A stretch of 64,000 nucleotides of DNA, from contig JASISA010000007.1 of assembly GCA_031771865.1 (NCBI GenBank), positions 868,001 to 932,000 of the forward strand, written 5' to 3'. This DNA is from Nothophaeocryptopus gaeumannii. Taxonomy: Eukaryota; Ascomycota; Dothideomycetes; Mycosphaerellales; Mycosphaerellaceae. Positions 1 to 9,476 of the stretch are shown in pieces; the first letter of the stretch is position 1, and the number at the start of each line of letters is the position of its first letter. Position numbers and translations under genes: made by a program. Below the pieces are notes generated by a model, which had not been told where the DNA came from, made no database searches, and saw only the letters and a program-made list of their open reading frames with translations.

Positions 1-784
1 CCATTGCCCTCACATAAAACGTACTGGGGCCCAATGGTTTGTCGCTCGCCTTTCCACTCTGCTTCAAGCCCTGATGGTCAACGTTGAGTACCATGCTAGC
101 GCGACTGATATCTCGGAACCCTACCCGCTCGTAGATCCTTTGGGTGTAGTCAGCAGCTGCCTCCAAGTACACAGGCACGCCGGGATAGGCTTGCTCGTGA
201 CGTTCAAGCTGCCATTGCAACAGCTTGCTTGCATAGCCATGTCCAGCCTGGTCGGGGTTTGTCCCGAGGATCAATACATAAGCACCGTCTTCTTGATGGC
301 GACCGAGGTCCTTCAGAGCTTGATCACGAATCTTCTCGCCGAGGCCAAAGGAGATATGAAATCGATACATGGCTTTGGGTCCATACAGTCGGCATACATT
401 GAGCCAGCCGGCTTGGTACTCTTTCCAGAATGTAGGCCTCTTCCCTGGAGGAAACCAGCAAGAAACTGCCGCGGGTGTATTATCGCCGTCACTGGGAACG
501 ATCACGTCGATCTGGCCTTCGACAAGCCGTGCCAGACGAATCACTGCTCGATAGAATTCCATGCGCGCACGTTGATGGGAGACTAGCTTTTCGTCTCTGC
601 TGAGTCTGAGGCTGACAGCTGGTATGTGAGCTGATAAGTCTTGTAGCCAGTTCGGGTCCCTATCTCAGTCAGCAAATGCACATAAACCACATAACAAGAC
701 GTACCAGTTCAGGCGAAAAGAGTTGTAGAGTATCCTGGCCAGTATCTCATCCTCGTCTGTGCGAGCTGGTCGACAGGTTGCCAT
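1..784 (-). CDS. GNAT-family N-acetyltransferase (3' end outside window)
   Basis: Transfers an acetyl group from acetyl-CoA to an amine; the substrate cannot be told. Exon 1 is 784-705, a 45 bp intron is 704-660 (GTACGT...ATAG with a CTGAC branch site), and exon 2 runs from 659 off the left edge. The ATG at 782-784 gives MATCRPARTDEDE. The acetyl-CoA loop of GNAT motif A (Q-x-x-G-x-G/A) is seen as QAGHGYASKLL, preceded by the strand YVLILGTNP and followed by motif B, YTQRIYERVGF. About 246 residues are visible and no stop is reached, so the C-terminus is missing. The enzyme fold is clear. It resembles the broad class of fungal GNATs of unknown substrate. It is followed by other small-molecule enzymes. 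Confidence 0.85.
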
Positions 785-1414
785 CTTGTCAGCACCGTAC
801 TGCCCTTCTGTTTACTCAAGCTGTCTGAGTCTGAGAGCGGGGAGAGTGGGAGGAGCAGTAAAACTCTGGGAGACTATGCTTCTCATCTTCAATGCTTTGT
901 TCGCTCTGACTGTCTGCAGACACGTATATGCATGCGCCTCGAGAGGTCTCGTCTGCGTAAGGATACCTGTATTACAGTTGCCTCAGGTACGAGACCGATA
1001 CGGCCAATGAGTTCATCGCATTTCGATCCTTCAGGAAGATGTTGCTTGCATCCGATCCTTTGAAACGTGGGCGTTGTGCTGACTGGCGCAGAAATGTGTA
1101 CTCTTCAATTGCTTCCTGAGTCTTGAAGACAACAGACCTGAACGGCGAGGAGAGCAGACCCGCCAAGAGAGCAAACAGAGCCGCTTCTGCGACACTCGCA
1201 GATCAAGTCTCGTAGTCGCTCTTAACATAAACCCTTCCGCAGTGACAACCTCGAGCGAGTGTCCACATTGACAACATGGCGCAGCTGAAGAATCAGTGTA
1301 GCAGGCTGGATCGGAGTCGGGCCGATAGAGAGTATTCGTGCCCACAGAAAGCCAGGCATTTACCGACAGCAAATGTCTTCTAGACGGAGAGCAACAGTCA
1401 CGACGATTAGTTCC
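785..1414. other. intergenic, no gene seen
   Basis: Upstream region of the GNAT gene and downstream region of the flavin monooxygenase gene. Open frames here are short, overlap on both strands and show no recognisable domain. Confidence 0.5.
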
Positions 1415-3048
1415 TCAAATCTTGCCGGCCTCCTTATTGGCCTTCTCCACAGCTTCACGAGCTTCTGCCCAGGGCTGCCGTTTGCCTTCGTCGAACAGCC
1501 GGAACAGATGAGGACTCATAATGCCATCCATGACCATCTTACACAGCTTACGATCTTGAAGCCAGAACTTCCAGCCTTCGAGCCCATAGCCCAAGCGCTT
1601 GACCAAGCCAATGCCCGCCGCCTCATCGCACCATTTGTACCAGTCCCAGTTGTTCCGCAAGTTGACATTGGCGAGATCTCCGGTACGTGCAATTTCGCAC
1701 ACAGCTGTGTGCTGAGCATCGACGTGAGCACTCATCTCGCTGACAGCTGGCAGTGAAGATTTGCCAGACCAGATCTGAGCCACTGCAGTGTTGGAGATAT
1801 CGTAATTCAGGCAGGCTTGTGGCGTCAATGGCGACGTGCCGAGGAAGGCCAGTGAGTTCGGGTAATCAAGTGAGAAGATACCTTGATACAATCGCGGAAG
1901 TGGACGGCCATTTGCTCCTGGCAGAGTCGCCCAGTCCTTGCGAGTATTCCGGGTTGGGTCAATGCTCGGGTCCCTGAATGAGTAATCAGAACGGAAACCT
2001 GTACAGTAGATGATAGCATCGATTTGGAAGAGTGACGAGCCATCAGAGAACTGCACACGGCCGCCGTCGATTTCTGTCAGCTCCGGTGTGAGGTCCAGCT
2101 TCCTTGCATGTAATGCGGGTACAAGGTGCTCGCTCATTGTAGGCACTTTCCTCATCGGTGGCGGAATCGGGCCCAGGTTCCACTCAGGTTTGATGTCGAA
2201 AGACTGTCGCTGAATCCTGTTCATGCCGATTACGGACACCTTCTGCGATAAAGATGGGAAGTGCTTGTTGAAGATCCCTCCCAGCTTTGCTGTTCGTAAG
2301 GACATGATCTGATCGAAAGGTTTGCCTTTCGGATTGTATCTCTTAAAAATAGCATTCCCTCGCCTGTGAGACAGCCAGATGTCACTGGCATGTCCGATCA
2401 GGTCGACAGCGGTATCGGGACCAGTGTTTCCAAAGCCCACTACGACTACTCGCTTGCTATCAAAATCAGCGGCTCTTGAGACACTAGATCAGTACGCGGC
2501 TTGAGTACGACCCTGATACTACCACACCTTTTGTAACCATTTGAGTGGATTGCCTTGCCAGTGAAGGACTCTTGGCCTTTGATCTGAGGGATCTTCGGTT
2601 CCTGGACCTGCAATCCTACGCTCAAGACGACTTTGTCAAAGTGTTCAATTGAGATTTCAGCGTTGTCGCCCTCCAGCACGCTCAGTGCCCAGCCGTTCGC
2701 ATCTCGCCCAACATGCTGGATCTTGCAGCGTAGCCTGGCATGCTCAAGGAGTCCAAATCGTTTCGCGTAGCTCTGAAGATACTGATTAGTCTGCTCGGCT
2801 GTGGCGAAGTCCGGTATGCCGTCAGCATATGGAAAGTCTGTGTAGCATGCCAGGCGTTTCGACAAGTTCGCGACTGTGCTTTTTAACACGGTCGTCTTGT
2901 TCGGATCTTCTGAGTATTGCCATAGTCCACCGACGTACGCGTTGCTTTCGAATCCAATCGCATCAAAGCCGGCCTCGCGAAGATCCTTCAGTGCAGCCAG
3001 TCCACACGCGCCGAGACCTACCACGGCGACCTTCTGCTTCTCTGCCAT
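1415..3048 (-). CDS. flavin-containing monooxygenase (FMO / BVMO-like)
   Basis: NADPH- and FAD-dependent monooxygenase that oxygenates nitrogen or sulfur centres, or ketones in the Baeyer-Villiger members. Exon 1 is 3048-2528 and exon 2 is 2474-1415, with a 53 bp intron (2527-2475) joining AAA AG to A GCC; 526 residues in all. The FAD Rossmann motif GLGACG is at residues 11-16, the FMO signature F-x-G-x3-H-x3-Y (FTGKAIHSNGY) at about 162-172, and the NADPH motif GFGNTG at 187-192. Length is normal for the family. Without the intron the frame would end soon after residue 174, so the splice is needed. It is divergent from the thioesterase gene starting at 3616, and the 567 bp between may hold a shared promoter. 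Substrate unknown. Confidence 0.9.
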
Positions 3049-3615
3049 GGCTGGTGCGGCTGATTCACGCGTTTGGAGCTGGACGTGCGATCTTGGTGAG
3101 GAAACTTCAGAGTATCATGTTGGCAGATGTATCGACAGCCGTGCGGGATAGCGCGCGCCTTTTGTGCGACACATCCTCCGGATAAGTAATCGCAGCTTTG
3201 ACCCTTTTCGATGGCATGTCTTGGAGGATGTCGGCGATGTGGCTTGGAGCTGGAGGACCTCGCGCGAAAAAGGTACAAAAAGCCCCGTCCGTGCTGCCTG
3301 AGGTGTCAATTGTCAAGCCTTGGCGTCACCGACCTGCCGAGGTCCTAGATATATCGTCGGTCCCATCGACAATTTCGCATTGTATATCGATATTGGAAGA
3401 GCATCTGGTGGGGAACGGACGAGTCTCCGAAGCGTTACGTTAAATGAGCCTCATGAGCTTCAGCCTGGCCTTTTAGACCTGCCAGATATGCAATCTTAAT
3501 CGCCACTAAGCACAATACTATACCCACGAACCCGTTGGCCTGCCCACTTCGTCCGACATAGGTTGACCCATTCCGATAACCTGAGACCTACGGTGCCACC
3601 GGTAGAGCGGTCAGC
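3049..3615. promoter_or_regulatory. divergent intergenic region, FMO / thioesterase
   Basis: 567 bp separates the starts of two genes transcribed away from each other. A shared promoter region is inferred from layout only. I see no specific binding site that I can name. Confidence 0.4.
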
Positions 3616-4200
3616 ATGGCCAAAGTTCCAGAATCAACGACAAACCATTTTAAATCCATCCCTTACGCGAGCCAGACCTTGAACGACCCAGCATTCAAGA
3701 CCCTTTCCCAATCACGAACAGTATCCGACAATGGCCGTGGACACACTTTAATGGGCAAGACCTGGAATACAGATACCACAATCGTACAGCTTCTCACTCT
3801 ATACCGACCAAGTAGCGCACAAGATCCCCTATTTTTCCCTCAATCAGAGGATCAGCGACCCGAAGCCAGGAGATTCTACACTTTAGGAGGCGACCTCAAC
3901 GCCCATCCGGATCTCGCACATGGAGGTGTAGTCACCTGCATCTTGGATAGCTCATTAGGTGGCGTAATCGGAATGGCTTTGGCCGATATAGCAGAAGGGC
4001 CACCGCTGTTTACCGTTCAGCTCAATGTTACATTCAAGGCGCCTATTCGGACGCCTGGGACTGTGATGGTGACCACTTGGGTCACCAAAATCGAGGAATC
4101 CGGGAGGAAGGCTTGGGCGGCAGGCAAGATCGAAAGTGGAGGTGGCGTTGTGCATGCTCTGGCGGAGGGTATGTGGTTGAGACCGAAGGCGAAGATGTGA
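3616..4200 (+). CDS. hotdog-fold thioesterase (PaaI/THEM4-like)
   Basis: Likely hydrolyses an acyl-CoA thioester. Single exon, 194 residues, ATG at 3616. The hotdog core is seen as LNAHPDLAHGGVVTCILDSS, the fungal form of the H-x-G-x3-x-x-D signature in which the H-G turn and the Asp on the long helix build the active site. It is followed by the strands FTVQLNVTFKAPIRTPG and the C-terminal strand around VHALAEGMWLRP. Length fits the fungal PaaI-like thioesterases. It is convergent with the ABM monooxygenase gene downstream. No peroxisomal or mitochondrial signal is clear. Acyl substrate unknown. Confidence 0.85.
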   Translation: MAKVPESTTNHFKSIPYASQTLNDPAFKTLSQSRTVSDNGRGHTLMGKTWNTDTTIVQLLTLYRPSSAQDPLFFPQSEDQRPEARRFYTLGGDLNAHPDLAHGGVVTCILDSSLGGVIGMALADIAEGPPLFTVQLNVTFKAPIRTPGTVMVTTWVTKIEESGRKAWAAGKIESGGGVVHALAEGMWLRPKAKM

Positions 4201-4365
4201 AGCATGCGAGGTCATGCCGATGCTTGAGCTTGCCATTTTTGCGCTAGAAAAGTACGCTCAAGGTCGCTCGGTTTGAGGACGGCATGCTGCAAGCTCAATG
4301 TGTGCTGCTGATTGTTTGCATCTTGTATAGACGGATACATGTTAGAGCTGCCACAACATACGGCC

Positions 4366-4827
4366 CTACGACACCTTTCGCTGAGCATGCCCGAAAGTTG
4401 CGTTACCTTCATACATGATCGGTGCCCCAGCCATGACATCTAGTTCTCCAAACTTTCGCATTAGTTCGGTGTACGCTGGGTTTTCTCTGTGCGATTTCAA
4501 AGCAGCCGCATTTGCGTATCTGTAGTAATGATCAGCTGGGAAGATCCACAGGACAGCTGCAAAGAGATTTTCTACCTCTCGACCAGCACATGTCGCTGCT
4601 CGCCCTCCGTGTTGGGCTCCTCGCTATGGAAGAGGAACTGAAGGCAGCCTTCTTCGCTATCCTTGAAGGAGTCGTAGCCTTGTTCGCTCATTTCTCGAAA
4701 CTACGCAATGCCATAGTCAGATTGAGGCCAAATATGTGTAATCTCAAAGTTCGTACCATACCTGCTCTCCTTTGCCTGGCTTCGTGGTTATGATCACCAC
4801 GAGGGTGACTTCTTCTTTAAGGCTCAT
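4366..4827 (-). CDS. small antibiotic-biosynthesis-monooxygenase (ABM) domain protein
   Basis: Proteins of this ferredoxin-like dimeric fold include cofactor-free quinol oxygenases (YgiN type). Exons: 4827-4762, 4700-4576, 4519-4366; introns 4761-4701 (GTATGG...GTAG) and 4575-4521 or 4520 (GTAGAA...ACAG). The 114-residue product starts MSLKEEVTLVVII, then TTKPGKGEQ, FREMSEQGYDSF, EGCLQFLF and ENPAYTELMRKFGEL, the usual order of strand 1, helix, strand 2 and second helix of an ABM domain. The 3' end is uncertain: a 41 bp intron at 4406-4366 (GTAACG...GTAG) also keeps the frame and would move the stop to 4295, giving 124 residues. The gene is divergent from the FAD monooxygenase at 5670, a common pairing for oxidative tailoring genes. 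Confidence 0.75.
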
Positions 4828-5669
4828 CTTGGCTTGAGAATTAAGTCTGTTGCTCGGGCTTCTGGACCATCATGCCAGAAGCAAGAGCTTTACATGTTTT
4901 CCGATAGCCCCAAGCCGCCAGCTGAAAGAGGTCAAGTGCTCGCTCTGGGCATTGAGGAATGCGTTATGTCCGGTCCTAGCATGCAAGCAGGTCTGTACAG
5001 GATGAAGTCAAACACGTAGGCGGGAGTGAAACAGAAGATCGGCAGGGGACACTCTACCAGACGTTTCTGAAGAATATGTCATTCGAAGACGTTGGTCGCA
5101 TTCAAGGACGGTCCAGACCGCCGAAGTCTTCGTCCGTGGCCAGAGCGGACTTTGTGCCATGGTCACAGCTCTCTTTCTAGCGCCACGACCACGACACTGG
5201 CAGACCGGTGATCTCGAAGCGCTTCTGGGTGCTTGTGTCGTCGACGATCACGTTACTCGTTGAGTGAGTGTAAGAAAGCAGGCAGGAAGTCTCGTTCACA
5301 TAGAACTACCTGTCACAATGGGAAACCTCAGGCACATTCCGGACTCGGCATTCGGCGAAATCGGCAGCATCGATCTCTCCGCCGCGAGCGTCATTGCACC
5401 ATTTATTTCTCAGCGCTTCCCTTTCCCATCACATGAAAGCTGTTCAGACCATTGATTCGATACCTCAGGCAGGTCAGTTGTCCATCTGTTGCTTTGCAAT
5501 CACAATCTTGCTTAATTGCCACTTTCATGTCTCTTCGCTCGTAACACATCTCTCTCGTTAGTCATCTTCGGCCTCCTCGGGCCCGAACGCTGTGCAAGGG
5601 GCCGATTCAGCATCGTTCATATATACAACGCCCATCGTGCAGGATTGAGTGACAGAAGAGGAAGCAACA
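4828..5669. promoter_or_regulatory. divergent intergenic region, ABM / FAD monooxygenase
   Basis: 842 bp lies between two divergently transcribed oxygenase genes; a shared promoter is possible. A 45-codon ATG frame at 5318-5455 (+) starts MGNLRHIPDSAFGE and has no recognised relative. It could be a short upstream frame or chance. Confidence 0.35.
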
Positions 5670-6955
5670 ATGTCTGCAGCAATTAGGAAGCCGGTCCTGA
5701 TCTCGGGAGCTGGCTTGGCATCTCTACTCCTTGCCCGCTCCCTCCTGCGCAACTCCATACCATTCCTGGTCTTTGAGCGAGATCAATCTATATCGTTCCG
5801 GGCACAAGGCTATCGACTACGACTTTCCAACGAGGGGCTGGACGCCATCGAGAATGTGCTTGGACCGGAAGGCTTCCAGAAGTTCTGGGATAAATGCGGC
5901 AAGACAGGCGGAGCCAAAGGGTTCGGGGCTATAGATGCGATCACCGGCGAAGATATCACGGATATACTAGAAAGACAAAAGTCGAACGGGCCGAAGCCGC
6001 CCAATGCGCCTACCAAAGAAGTCCTGTCATCTCGCGATGGGAAGACAGTGGGCATTTCGAGAGGCGACATGCGTGCACTCTTTCTTGAAGGTTGCGAGCC
6101 TTACGTGAAATGGGGCCATCAAGTCACTGGGTATGAGCTGACACCGAATGGTGTACAAGCCATATTCAAAGATGGCTCAAAGTCAATCGAAGGCGACTTG
6201 CTCGTTGGGGGAGAGGGCATCTACTCCAAAGTGGCAAAACAAGTGTCGCAAGGAAAGTTGAAGACTTTCGACACAGGTGCAAGGGGTATTCATGGACAGG
6301 CACCTACTGCCGCCTTCAAAGACCTTGGCGAAGGAGTGTGGCGAATCGTGGATGAAACGCAAAGCGATGGGAAAGTCTTCACGATCACCAACGTACGACC
6401 GGGCGATATGGACGACCCGAGTGTTGAATTCGGCTGGACTATGGGCGGACAACCTGGTGTGATCAAGCCTCCAAACAACGACTTCCAAATCATTGGCAAG
6501 CCAGCCGCTGACATTGCAAAGTCCCTGACCGCGAAGTGGCACCCGCGAGTTAGGAGCTTGTATGAGCAGATGAATGAGAAGGAGGCCGCTTTTTGGAAGA
6601 TCACTTGCTCGACACCTTCCGGTGTGCCCCAGTGGACTAATGAGCCCCGAGTCACAGTGATTGGCGATGCTGTTCATTCGATGACACCCGCTGGAGGTAT
6701 TGGGGCGAACACTGCGATGCGTGACTCTGCACTACTAGGAAGGCTGTTAGCGGAGGCCGGAGGTTGGAAAGATGGCATTACGTCTGCCTATGAGAAAGAG
6801 ATGAGAGTGTAAGCCATATTAAACGACTGAATTTCGGATTTCCTGCTGACATATGACACAGATATGGGAGCGAGGCAGTCAAACAGAGCTACGGGATGGC
6901 AACATCACAGTTCGGAGTCATCATTGACGAGAATACTTCTGACACCGTTGGATAG
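5670..6955 (+). CDS. FAD-dependent monooxygenase (aromatic hydroxylase class)
   Basis: Group A flavoprotein hydroxylase using NAD(P)H and O2, probably on an aromatic or polyketide-like substrate. Exon 1 is 5670-6808 and exon 2 6862-6955, with a 53 bp intron (GTAAGC...ACACAG, branch GCTGACA); 410 residues. The start is the ATG at 5670 (MSAAIRKPV); the frame upstream has only a GTG. The FAD dinucleotide-binding motif is LISGAGLAS at about residues 10-18, and the second FAD motif is IGDAVHSMTP with Asp near residue 333, followed by GGIGANTAMRDS. The last exon adds about 30 residues ending DTVG. No membrane segment is evident. It is divergent from the ABM gene. Confidence 0.9.
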
Positions 6956-7990
6956 GCCATTGCACATAGATAGAGATACACGATAGACCCGAAATCATGA
7001 CCACACCACGCCTTCGCCTCCTCTTATGACTATACCACAACTCTACCGATCCTGCCTATACCAAGGTCTCGCCTCCCCATCCGTCGCGGGTAGGTACCAC
7101 AATTAACGCCAGACGTGTCTTTTCCCCGCGATGCCACCAGAAGGTATAAGGAAGAGTGGTTGAAGAAGGGGAAGTTCGCACATTTAGGGAGGAGGCGATG
7201 GATGCGTGGAGCTTTTGGTTAAAGAACATTATGCAGGTGTTGATATATATATTGGGGTTTCATGAATGCGAGAGAGTAATGAGGTGTTGCATAAGAAAAG
7301 AGGTGAGTTGAGATCTTTGAATCGTGAGCTTTCGCGCTCTACCTGCTTGGGGCTTACCGTCACGTTGTGCTTTGATGGGTTCTATTGTTCCATTCAATCT
7401 TTGCAGTTCTCATCTTTCTTCAACAAGACATCATTCTGTTCACGAAGTTCAACGACAAGTTCTGTTCTGTAAGCGAATGGAAAAATGCGTCCTCGTGCGA
7501 AGATGCTGATGAAATGTATCGGATCAGATCCGTAGTAGAACTACCCTTGGAATCTGGTTGTAGAAGACCATAACTGGATCTGGTGAAGGGAAGACAGTGC
7601 ATGTTCTTTCCCGCGCAAGGTAAACATATGGCATTATCTTCCCTGCATGACGTCGTCAGGACCATTACCGTTGCCAGCTCAAGCTCTAAAGGGTAAGTCC
7701 AGAGATTGGGTTCAGCCGCACATGTCCGCAACGTGCAACATTATCCCGATCTGTTGGCTGCACGTCGGCGTGCTCTTGAAGGAAAGCCGTGGACTGATAG
7801 CTGAATCGCCCTGCCTCGACGATCAGATCTGACTTCCTAGCAGCAATCACCGTTTTCGGACTAAGGCCCATCAGTATCGAGGTCCTTTAGACAATACTCC
7901 GGAGTATGTCGACTTCTTCTTCCTCCTCCTCCTCCTCCTCCTCCTCCTCCGAAATTACTGTAGTTGCACTGCAACATTCCTGTTTCCAAA
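6956..7990. other. intergenic, about 1 kb, with a pyrimidine microsatellite
   Basis: No gene seen. The 3' part carries the 5' region of the alpha/beta hydrolase gene, including the TTC/TCC repeat at 7914-7950. Short frames here lack domains. Confidence 0.5.
7914..7950. repeat. (TTC/TCC)n microsatellite
   Basis: About three TTC units followed by about nine TCC units, 41 bp upstream of the alpha/beta hydrolase ATG, probably in its 5' leader or promoter. Polypyrimidine tracts of this kind are common in fungal promoters. Length may vary between strains. Confidence 0.85.
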
Positions 7991-9286
7991 ATGCCAGACC
8001 TCTCGCCTTTCCTCATCGAAGAACACATCTTCTCAGGCCAACACATCCGCGAATATCCCGGCGCCCTCGCCAACTCCCAAGAAGACATCCTGACCCTCCA
8101 CTGCAAAAGCTACACGCCCCTCGCCGTATCCTCGGGGAAAGAACAAGGCCAATTGACAATCATCGCCTTCCACGCGAACGCCTTCAACAAGGAAATCTAT
8201 GAACCGTTCTTCGAAGACCTCTACCAGTCCCTCAAATTCCAACACGATTTAACGATTACTAGTATCTGGATCGCAGACCAAGCAAACCAAGGCCACTCCG
8301 CAATTTTGAACGATGAGGTTTTAGGCAATGATCCCGCTTGGTTCGACCATTCACGAGACGTTCTCCAAATGGTCAACACTTTCCGGAAGCAAATGAAACG
8401 ACCTATCATCGCGATCGGGCACAGTCTAGGAGGTGCTCAAGCCGTAGCTGCGGCCAATTTCCATCCGAGACTGTTTGAGTCTGTTGTTATGATAGATCCT
8501 TCTATTTCCATGTTGGATGCTCGGTCTGGGACGCATATGATCAAATTCATAATGTCTAAGCCAGAGACTTTCGAAACCCGAGCCCAGGCGGAAAAATACG
8601 TCATGACACACCCTTTCTTTAAGAATTGGGATCCTCGCGCGAAGAGGCGATATATCGATACTGCATTCCACGAGAGTCCAACACTTCTTCACCCGAAGAA
8701 TGGACTGGTCAAACCGAAGACCCATGCGCATCAAGAAATTCTCGGGATTGCGAGGCCGAATCTCGAGCATGTGGCTGTAGCGAAACCCGCAACAGAAAAC
8801 CAGCGATACACACATCCGGATATATTCACATCCTCGTCATCAACGGGTCCAATGTACAATGCTGGCAGCAGAATGAGCTACTCACTTCTAGCCACCCTAC
8901 GTCCCTCGGCGCTTTTTCTCCGAGCAAAAGGCAGCCAAACATGCCCTCCCGAGGACCTGGAGCATCGACTCAATTTCACCGGCTCCCGTCCTGGTGGTTC
9001 TGGAGGCGTCAAAGCCGGAAATGTGAGCTCCGTAGAAATCAAAGGCGGTCATTTCGTTCCTATGACGAATCCGAAGGGACTAGCTGATACGACTGCGAAC
9101 TGGATATCGAAGCGGCTGCAGATTTGGCGTGAAGCTGAGGAAGCGTTCGCGGAACGGTGGAATAATCGTAACGCGGCGCAGAAACAACAGTTGGAGCCGG
9201 AGTTTGAGAAGATCGTCAAGAATTGGGATGGAAAGTATTGGAAGAACCCTCTTGCTGAGCCTGATGGTGGAAAGAGTCGTCTGTGA
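7991..9286 (+). CDS. alpha/beta hydrolase with peroxisomal targeting tail
   Basis: Serine hydrolase of the alpha/beta fold, probably an esterase or thioesterase. Single exon, 431 residues, from the ATG at 7991 (MPDLSPFLIEEH); the frame upstream has only a TTG. The nucleophile elbow GHSLGG is at residues 143-148 with Ser145. FHANAFNKE is the likely oxyanion-loop region, VVMIDPSI follows the nucleophile helix, and GGHFVPMTNP near the end supplies the likely catalytic His. The protein ends in SRL, a type 1 peroxisomal targeting signal, so a peroxisomal location is expected. The architecture recalls fungal peroxisomal hydrolases of the AKT2 group, annotated from toxin pathways, but the family is widespread and this gene alone does not indicate toxin production. 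Confidence 0.85.
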   Translation: MPDLSPFLIEEHIFSGQHIREYPGALANSQEDILTLHCKSYTPLAVSSGKEQGQLTIIAFHANAFNKEIYEPFFEDLYQSLKFQHDLTITSIWIADQANQGHSAILNDEVLGNDPAWFDHSRDVLQMVNTFRKQMKRPIIAIGHSLGGAQAVAAANFHPRLFESVVMIDPSISMLDARSGTHMIKFIMSKPETFETRAQAEKYVMTHPFFKNWDPRAKRRYIDTAFHESPTLLHPKNGLVKPKTHAHQEILGIARPNLEHVAVAKPATENQRYTHPDIFTSSSSTGPMYNAGSRMSYSLLATLRPSALFLRAKGSQTCPPEDLEHRLNFTGSRPGGSGGVKAGNVSSVEIKGGHFVPMTNPKGLADTTANWISKRLQIWREAEEAFAERWNNRNAAQKQQLEPEFEKIVKNWDGKYWKNPLAEPDGGKSRL

Positions 9287-9476
9287 AGATGTATTGCGCA
9301 AATTTTCCAAGTTCGCAGCTTTGGCTGCAGCCAAGCGGGGATCTCAAGAAGCTCACATGTAGCTGTGGGGTTCTCGAATGGCGTGCTGACTGCTGGCCGG
9401 CCGATGATTTCGCGGCATTATGTTCTACACAATTTGAGTGAGGCTCTCTTTGTCGGATCGATACAATCGTTGCGAA

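Noticed and set aside
74..586. 170-codon + strand frame
   Set aside because: It is the antisense shadow of the GNAT gene, whose acetyl-CoA motif is on the minus strand.
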